This document shows, piece after piece, positions 59,000 through 64,000 of a stretch of DNA of 64,000 nt (position 1 is its first letter; the number at the start of each line of letters is the position of its first letter). The position numbers and the translations under genes were made by a program. Under the pieces are notes generated by a model. It ran no database searches, had not been told where the DNA came from, and saw nothing but the letters and a program-made list of their open reading frames with translations. The DNA comes from an uncultured Lachnospiraceae bacterium. Its GTDB lineage: Bacteria > Bacillota > Clostridia > Lachnospirales > Lachnospiraceae. The stretch spans positions 29,238 to 93,237 of the forward strand of contig CAJTRA010000014.1 of assembly GCA_910578345.1 (NCBI GenBank). Reading direction: 5' to 3'.

Positions 59000-60346
59000 A
59001 TGGCTAATCGCCTGCGCAGCACACGAACACCGAAACCCAGCAGAAGTAAAAAAGATGTCTGGTATAAGCTGGATCTATCTGCCATAGTCTATCCAACTCT
59101 GCAAAGAAGCGATTTCTCTTCTGTTTACCGCCTGTCTGTGGTACTAAAAGATGCAATCGATCCTGTGCTTCTCCAGAAAGCCTTAGAACAGACTCTTCCA
59201 CGGTTTCCTACCTATAAAGTCGCGATCCGGAAGGGATTGTTCTGGCGTTACCTGGAGCCCAACAACAGACCTGGCCCTTATGTTATGGAAGATATCAAAA
59301 ATCCCTGTATGCCCATGCCATTCAAAGGGAACAATCGTTATCTTATCCGGGTCTACTACTACGACAGCCGCATCGCCCTGGAAGCCCACCACTGTCTTGG
59401 TGACGGCACCGGCGGCATGTGCCTCTTGCAGACTCTGACAGCTTCCTATCTTGGACTGCTCGGCCACCCAATCAAGCCGGAAGGCTTCGTGCTGGACACC
59501 AGTTCCACCCCGGATCCGGAAGAACTGGAAGACGCTTACATGCGGTATGCCAATGCCCAGGTATGTCCGCCCCGGCCCGCGGAAAAGACCTACCGGGTCA
59601 GAGGCACGAAAGAGCCCTTCTACACATTGAATATCATAGACGGCATTCTCTCCGTCAAAGAAGTCATGGCCGTCGCCAAACAATACGACGCAAGCATCAC
59701 GGAATATCTGAATGCAGTCCTGCTCTACGCACTGCTGCAAAAACAGTCTTCCGACTTTCACCTGCGGCTGCGGCCAGTCAGGATCGCCATGCCGGTCAAT
59801 CTGCGCCGTTTCTTTCCCTCAAAGACCTTGCGCAATTTTATCACGATGGTATACCCTTCCATCGATCCGCGCCTGGGCGAATACGAATTTAAAGAGATCG
59901 TGGAGCATATACATCATTACATGCGTTATTATATAAATGATAAGTTTCTGCGGGGCGATATCACCACAAATGCCGCCACCCAGCGCAATCCTTTGATCCG
60001 CGTGGTGCCTCTCTTTATCAAGGATTTTGTTGTTCGCACCTTCTATACCAAAGTGCAGGATAAAAATTCCTCCGCCGGTCTGACCAATATGGGCGCCCTC
60101 CATGTGCCAAAAGATATGAAACCTTATATTGAGCGGTTCGATATCTATATGGGACAGCCCTTTTCCTCCCGTACCAACTGCGCCATTATCAGTTTCGAAG
60201 ATATTCTGACGATCAATTTTGCCAGCAGTATCATGGAAGCCGATGTGGAACGCTTCTTTTTCCGTAAGCTGGTACAGGACGGCATTCATGTAAAGATCGA
60301 GAGTAATCGGAATATAGAACCTGCATCACTCCGTGAACCCGGATAA
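59000..60346 (+). CDS. HXXXD acyltransferase / condensation-domain-like protein
   Basis: 448 residues. HHCLGDG (130-136) is the HHxxxDG motif of the condensation/acyltransferase superfamily. The N-terminal domain (about 25-170) and the second domain (about 205-440, with RPVRIAMPVNLRRFF) form the usual two-lobed fold; there is no carrier or adenylation domain. The first 20 residues are basic. It resembles alcohol O-acetyltransferase-like proteins of Clostridia. AGGAGG precedes the ATG by 11 bases. Donor and acceptor are unknown. Confidence 0.8.
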   Translation: MANRLRSTRTPKPSRSKKDVWYKLDLSAIVYPTLQRSDFSSVYRLSVVLKDAIDPVLLQKALEQTLPRFPTYKVAIRKGLFWRYLEPNNRPGPYVMEDIKNPCMPMPFKGNNRYLIRVYYYDSRIALEAHHCLGDGTGGMCLLQTLTASYLGLLGHPIKPEGFVLDTSSTPDPEELEDAYMRYANAQVCPPRPAEKTYRVRGTKEPFYTLNIIDGILSVKEVMAVAKQYDASITEYLNAVLLYALLQKQSSDFHLRLRPVRIAMPVNLRRFFPSKTLRNFITMVYPSIDPRLGEYEFKEIVEHIHHYMRYYINDKFLRGDITTNAATQRNPLIRVVPLFIKDFVVRTFYTKVQDKNSSAGLTNMGALHVPKDMKPYIERFDIYMGQPFSSRTNCAIISFEDILTINFASSIMEADVERFFFRKLVQDGIHVKIESNRNIEPASLREPG

Positions 60347-60387
60347 TAAACAGTCGCTGATCAGGCTGCCAAATAAAGGAGAATCCT

Positions 60388-61092
60388 ATGTCTTACTGTG
60401 TAAACTGCGGTGTCGAACTGGAAGCCTCTTTAAGAGAATGTCCACTTTGCCACACACCTGTTATAAATCCAATACAGCTAAACCGAGAATTTCCTCCTTC
60501 TCCCTACCCTTCCAAAAAGGGACAGGTGGAAGTCGTAAAACGGAAAGATCTGGGAATTCTGCTTTCTGTCGTCTTAAGCGCCACCAGCATCACCTGTTTT
60601 CTGCTCAATCTGCTTGTGTTTGACGCTTCCCTCTGGTCCTTAGTCGTGATCGGCTGCTGCATCTGTCTCTTCGTTTTTACCTTTCCTGCAATCTTCTACA
60701 GCAAGACGCCGATCTATCTCTCTCTGCTTGCCGACGGTGTATCGGTAGCTGTCTATCTGTTTTTGATCAGCTTCCTAACCTCCTCCAACCGGTGGTTTTG
60801 GCAGCTCGGTCTGCCCATCGTCATCCTTTTGACGCTCTGCGCAGAATGTTTTCCGCTGCTGTCCAAATTCTTCCCATTGACCATTCTCTCCTGCGCACTA
60901 TGTATTTTCGTAGAGATTCCCGCTTTCTGCGTTTCTCTGGAGCTGTTGATCAAGCATATTCTTGAGCGTCCTTACCGCATCACCTGGTCTGCCGTAGTAT
61001 TGACCGTCTGCGTTATCATCGACTTTGCCCTGATCACCATTCTGGCAAAAAAACGCCTGCGCAACGAAGTGCGCAGACGCCTGCATTTCTGA
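60388..61092 (+). CDS. Zinc-ribbon membrane protein (DUF6320-like)
   Basis: 234 residues. A zinc ribbon at the N-terminus (C4, C7, C18, C21) precedes about six membrane helices from residue 55 on. The C-terminus is basic (KKRLRNEVRRRLHF). Such proteins are often next to the acyltransferase and hydrolase in Lachnospiraceae, but I have no evidence for their role. It lies 41 bases after the acyltransferase gene, likely co-transcribed. Confidence 0.7.
   Translation: MSYCVNCGVELEASLRECPLCHTPVINPIQLNREFPPSPYPSKKGQVEVVKRKDLGILLSVVLSATSITCFLLNLLVFDASLWSLVVIGCCICLFVFTFPAIFYSKTPIYLSLLADGVSVAVYLFLISFLTSSNRWFWQLGLPIVILLTLCAECFPLLSKFFPLTILSCALCIFVEIPAFCVSLELLIKHILERPYRITWSAVVLTVCVIIDFALITILAKKRLRNEVRRRLHF
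61047..61079 (-). terminator. Intrinsic terminator of the GerMN-DUF4125 operon, inside the convergent gene
   Basis: On the minus strand a 10-bp stem with one G-U pair (61070-61079 and 61054-61063, TGCGCA at its core) has a 6-base loop CTTCGT and is followed by T7 (61047-61053). It overlaps the last codons of the plus-strand zinc-ribbon gene and lies 40 bases past the DUF4125 stop. Confidence 0.7.
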
Positions 61093-61118
61093 TTATGATA
61101 TATTTGCTTCTAAAGTGG

Positions 61119-61748
61119 TCACGATGCGGCATGTTTTGCTTCCGCCTCCTCCAAAGACCCATAACCATAGAACAGCGTTTCATTGGCGATGGTCTGCTTT
61201 AACAGGCTCTCGCCCTTCTCATATGCTGCCAGAGTCTCTTGCCAGATCAGTTCCAGTGTGTGCATGGAATAGGACAATAATTCCCCACGCAGATAACTTT
61301 CCATGGAGGATCCTGCCATAATACCGTCCTCCGCCGTCGTGAGCACTCTTCCCCTGTTCCGCAGATTTGGATAGTCGCGGAGCATCTGCGCATCCCATTC
61401 CAGGTGAATCCGCACGATCTTCTCAACAATCTCTAACTTGTCTGTCACATCCGGCAGATACCCTTTGATCTCTTCATATTCCTCCGGAAAAGTACTCTCC
61501 ATCATCCTCCCATATTTCTCAAACATGAGATTCCTGCCCTCCTCTAAGGCCTTCGCACAATCCTCCAGATAGCTGTGGAGTACTTCATCAGAGTATACCA
61601 TCCACTGACTCATGCGCATCTTAAAAAAGGTATCCGGGTCGTCCTGACAGGACGCTCTGCCCCCTGTGTTATAGACATGCTGAAACATATCCCATTCCGT
61701 CTGTGTCACCTCAAAAATAAGTTGTTCACGCTCACTGATCTGTGCCAT
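61119..61748 (-). CDS. DUF4125 family protein
   Basis: 209 residues, mostly helical, with no membrane segment or signal. The EWDMFQHVYNTGGRASCQDDPDTFFKMR segment matches the DUF4125 family, whose function is unknown. Many acidic residues and two tryptophans are conserved-looking (TEWDMF, LEWDAQML). It overlaps the upstream GerMN gene by 17 bases, so translation is coupled. Confidence 0.8.
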   Translation of the reverse strand: MAQISEREQLIFEVTQTEWDMFQHVYNTGGRASCQDDPDTFFKMRMSQWMVYSDEVLHSYLEDCAKALEEGRNLMFEKYGRMMESTFPEEYEEIKGYLPDVTDKLEIVEKIVRIHLEWDAQMLRDYPNLRNRGRVLTTAEDGIMAGSSMESYLRGELLSYSMHTLELIWQETLAAYEKGESLLKQTIANETLFYGYGSLEEAEAKHAAS

Positions 61749-62544
61749 ATGTTTCCTCTCCTAACTCCTCAGATTCAGCGCCTGCCGGCTCTGTTTCCTG
61801 AGGCTCCTCTTCTTTGTCTATCTCTTCTATCAGAGTAATCCGCTCCAGCAACTCCTCAGGGGTACATCTTGACAGCGCCTCAGCATACTCAGCATTCTTC
61901 GTATGGAGCGGTTCCCCGTCCACCACTATGTAAACCCCGTCAGCATCATAATTCTCCAGGAACGTATTGACCAGCGACGCCAAAATGATACACTCTGCCT
62001 CCTTAGACATGGTCTTCAAATACTCGCTGACCGCCCTGGAAAGCTCCAGATGCAGCATCCGCTCCCCTGACGTCTCCTTCTCTTCAAAGGAAAGCACCTT
62101 CGTATCCAACGACACAATATTGTGCTTCGCCAGGGCGCCTAGCAGTTCATCTGCCGTCTTCTCCTCTAACTGAATCATTTCCTGCTTCAGATCGTAGGAA
62201 CCCGCATTGCCATAATAGATCACTGCCTCATTTCCTTCTGGTGCAAACACCTGTTCAGGTTGCACAGACTCCAGCCCCGCTTCGCCATGATCCTCCGTCT
62301 CCTCATCGGTCTCTTCCACATCCTGAGACTCTTCTTCCGAGGATTCCACTGCTTCTTCTGCCGATTCCTCGTCATCCTGCAGCAAGTACTCCAAAGAACT
62401 GACGATCAGATCTTCCGAAGACATCTCAGGCACCACGATCTCACCCGAATCCACTCTTCTGCCTGCTCCACCGTTACAGGCCCCCAGAAGCATAGCAGTC
62501 ACGATGACCAGGATCGCTATTCTTCTTAACTTTCTCAATCTCAT
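61732..62544 (-). CDS. GerMN-domain lipoprotein
   Basis: 270 residues. Lipobox LLGAC near residue 22 marks a lipoprotein. An acidic linker of Glu/Ser/Asp (about 45-95) leads to a GerMN domain (about 105-215) with AECIILASLVNTFLENYDADGVYIVVDGEPL. The C-terminal 40 residues are again acidic. GerM-type proteins act in sporulation or germination at the cell envelope; the neighbouring genes do not show a spore link. It has its own promoter. Confidence 0.8.
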   Translation of the reverse strand: MRLRKLRRIAILVIVTAMLLGACNGGAGRRVDSGEIVVPEMSSEDLIVSSLEYLLQDDEESAEEAVESSEEESQDVEETDEETEDHGEAGLESVQPEQVFAPEGNEAVIYYGNAGSYDLKQEMIQLEEKTADELLGALAKHNIVSLDTKVLSFEEKETSGERMLHLELSRAVSEYLKTMSKEAECIILASLVNTFLENYDADGVYIVVDGEPLHTKNAEYAEALSRCTPEELLERITLIEEIDKEEEPQETEPAGAESEELGEETYGTDQ

Positions 62545-62591
62545 TCCCCTCCCAGACTCTCTTTATTACAAGTTCGCCTAAATCGGGTTAT

Positions 62592-62620
62592 ATTCTATCA
62601 TACTCAGTTGAAAAAAGCAA
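62592..62620 (-). promoter_or_regulatory. Probable promoter of the GerMN gene
   Basis: On the minus strand TTGCTT (62615-62620), 17 bases, TAGAAT (62592-62597), about 48 bases before the start codon. Confidence 0.6.
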
Positions 62621-62628
62621 AAGAACTT

Positions 62629-63138
62629 TTATCGCGGAATTTCTGCCTGGATAATTCTTTCCGCTTCCCTGATATTTTCTGCCGTCAATCCTATTTCATG
62701 ATCTGGTTTTACCTGGTGTCTGGTAACCGCTTCCTTATGCAGGGCCAGATCATCGAGGACTACCCAGCCTTTTACTTCCTGATGCATTTTTAACCACAAG
62801 AGAATCTCATCTGCTTTTACACGACTAAATTTTTTCGTTCTTCTTATTTCTTCTGTCGTCAAATCCGGCGTCATTCCTGAAATCTCCAGTCCTGCATCAG
62901 CCAGTGATCTAACAAGCTTCTCAGCCTCAGGGCGAAGCGGTCTGCCATCGCAATCAAACCAGAAGCGCCATCCTGAGTGAAGGATTATTTGTGCATTTGT
63001 TTTCTCGACTAATTGAGCCAACAGCTTAGTTTTTTCTTGATCGATCAATGTCCCATCACTGATTTCCTTTCGATGCTGCTCATTCCAGAAAGCAGAATTA
63101 AGCACGCCGTCTATATCCAGAAAAATGATTTTGCACAT
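62629..63138 (-). CDS. HAD-like protein (Swiss Army Knife RNA-repair HAD type)
   Basis: 169 residues. DIDGVLN near the N-terminus (D8, D10) is the HAD nucleophile motif, followed by ILHSGWR (second motif) and VVLDDLAL (fourth motif). This architecture resembles the HAD domain of RNA-repair (Swiss Army Knife) proteins, here as a stand-alone enzyme. GGAGG lies seven bases before the chosen ATG. It begins 27 bases after a Nudix gene, so they form an operon. Substrate unknown. Confidence 0.75.
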   Translation of the reverse strand: MCKIIFLDIDGVLNSAFWNEQHRKEISDGTLIDQEKTKLLAQLVEKTNAQIILHSGWRFWFDCDGRPLRPEAEKLVRSLADAGLEISGMTPDLTTEEIRRTKKFSRVKADEILLWLKMHQEVKGWVVLDDLALHKEAVTRHQVKPDHEIGLTAENIREAERIIQAEIPR

Positions 63139-63165
63139 CACAAATCCTCCATCTGTCAATTCGCT

Positions 63166-63642
63166 TTACTCAATTTCTGTGCGAATGATAAACTCATCAG
63201 GAAGATTGAAAATATCCTTTTTCAAAAACAACGGATAGAAGTACTCATCTTCTAATCTTTTAAACTCTAACCATTCAAAAGTATGTGTTCGATGACCTTC
63301 CTTTGATATAAATTTGTTACCCTTTGCCAGTAAGCCTGTGCCTGCAACATCCATTAAAAAGTATATGCAAAGTTCATGATAGTTTAAGTTATCTACATCT
63401 TCCGTAAAGAATGCCTGGTTTAACCACAACGGACGAATTATTCTTGGCGTAACGCCAAGTTCTTCTTGAATTTCTCTAATTACAGCATGTTCTGCTGTTT
63501 CTCCTATTTCTACTCTTCCTCCGGGCAAATAATAATAAGGGGACCGCTCATCGTGCATCGCCAGAATTTTATCATCAGAAATCATCATAGCACATACCCT
63601 ATAATTAAATTTCTTATTTTCAGATATAAAAGATAGGTCCAT
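63166..63642 (-). CDS. Nudix hydrolase
   Basis: 158 residues. The Nudix box is complete (G-x5-E-x7-REIQEELGV, from GGRVEIGE). The protein has no other domain; the substrate may be a nucleotide or nucleoside diphosphate derivative. GGAGG precedes the ATG by 8 bases. It is the first gene of a pair with the HAD protein. Confidence 0.85.
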   Translation of the reverse strand: MDLSFISENKKFNYRVCAMMISDDKILAMHDERSPYYYLPGGRVEIGETAEHAVIREIQEELGVTPRIIRPLWLNQAFFTEDVDNLNYHELCIYFLMDVAGTGLLAKGNKFISKEGHRTHTFEWLEFKRLEDEYFYPLFLKKDIFNLPDEFIIRTEIE

Positions 63643-64000
63643 ATTTCATGCCTCCATAATTCCCGATTGAAATTTGATGATTTTTAAGGAGAATATCAAC
63701 GATATATATTTTCACAGAAACTTTTTGCGGTAACCTCTTCCGTAAAATTAACTTCCGTTTGTTATTATTTCTATTTTACCTAACACCACTTTACAACTTT
63801 TTAAAAGAAATGCCGTATGAGACACTTTAAGTGTATAATAAGTTTGCACACCAAAATACACGAAAGAAGTGACCTCATTCGACAACCTTATTATACAACG
63901 ACAAACACATAATTGGCAGGCTTTTTCGATATTTTTCTGTTTATTTTTCCGCTTTTGCCGCCCCTACGGCAGAAAGCCTGTTTTTACTTGTATTAGCTAT
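63643..64000. other. Right-edge intergenic region with inverted promoter-like repeats
   Basis: AT-rich. A direct repeat CTTCCG lies at about 63738-63758. ACACTT-T-AAGTGT (63822-63834) is a perfect palindrome next to TATAAT (63834-63839). GTATAATAAG (63833-63842) and CTTATTATAC (63887-63896) form a perfect 10-bp inverted repeat, so TATAAT boxes face each other. Near the edge CAGGCTTT (63917-63924) and AAAGCCTG (63973-63980) form another stem, followed by GTTTTTACTTG. No gene is supported here. Confidence 0.45.

Overview
The window looks like a chromosomal segment of an endospore-forming Clostridia bacterium, most likely Lachnospiraceae. Four things point there. It has a complete spoIIIAA-AH operon with spoIIM and spoIVB. 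It has the Firmicute run asp23-nusB-xseA-xseB-ispA-dxs-tlyA-nadK-argR-recN-spoIVB, and the dnaG-rpoD-trmK run. The recA promoter carries Firmicute-type LexA boxes (GAAC-N4-GTTC), and ribosome binding sites are strong GGAGG types. No plasmid, prophage, insertion sequence, CRISPR array or tRNA gene was recognised. The genus cannot be fixed from the sequence alone.

Layout. 1-2.4 kb (+): the end of a SpoVB/MurJ-like flippase and a DAHP synthase. 2.4-13.4 kb (mostly -): xerD, spoIIM, an EamA protein, an ADP-ribose-type Nudix hydrolase, an aspartate aminotransferase, rny, recA-recX, an MscS channel, a ZIP transporter and a cyclase-family hydrolase. 13.6-17.8 kb (+): a full-length Lhr helicase. 17.9-20.1 kb (-): cutC, a TfoX C-terminal-domain protein and a zinc alcohol dehydrogenase. 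20.4-21.1 kb: a stand-alone Spo0A-C-like mini-protein facing an XRE regulator, where spo0A is often found. 21.3-35.2 kb (-): spoIVB through asp23, then a transglutaminase-like lipoprotein and prfC. 35.4-40.6 kb (-): spoIIIAH-AA behind a sigma-E-like promoter. 40.7-50.2 kb: a PHP phosphoesterase, a CmpB-like membrane protein, ylmH, two COG0523 GTPases, an ABC exporter, an aldose epimerase-like protein, an unknown membrane protein and an exported trypsin-like protease. 50.3-50.7 kb (-): RNase P RNA with its promoter and terminator, followed by a roughly 220-nt nearly complete palindrome. 51.1-57.7 kb (-): a uridine-kinase-like protein, trmK, rpoD, dnaG and a dGTPase-like protein. 57.8-61.1 kb: an alpha/beta hydrolase diverging from an HXXXD acyltransferase and a zinc-ribbon membrane protein. 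61.1-63.6 kb (-): DUF4125 and GerMN proteins, then a HAD/Nudix pair.

The genes fall into working groups: isoprenoid supply (dxs, ispA), DNA repair and processing (recA-recX, recN, xseAB, lhr, xerD), transcription, replication and RNA turnover (rpoD, dnaG, nusB, rny, rnpB, trmK, tlyA), and the feeding channel and signalling steps of sporulation (spoIIM, spoIIIA, spoIVB). Several regulatory sites are readable: a recA promoter with two LexA boxes, a probable sigma-G promoter of spoIVB overlapping the recN terminator, a sigma-E-like promoter for spoIIIA, and a Shine-Dalgarno site buried in a hairpin at rny. The least explained parts are the palindromic element beside rnpB, the Spo0A-C-like/XRE locus, the hydrolase/acyltransferase/zinc-ribbon locus, and the inverted promoter-like repeats at the right edge.
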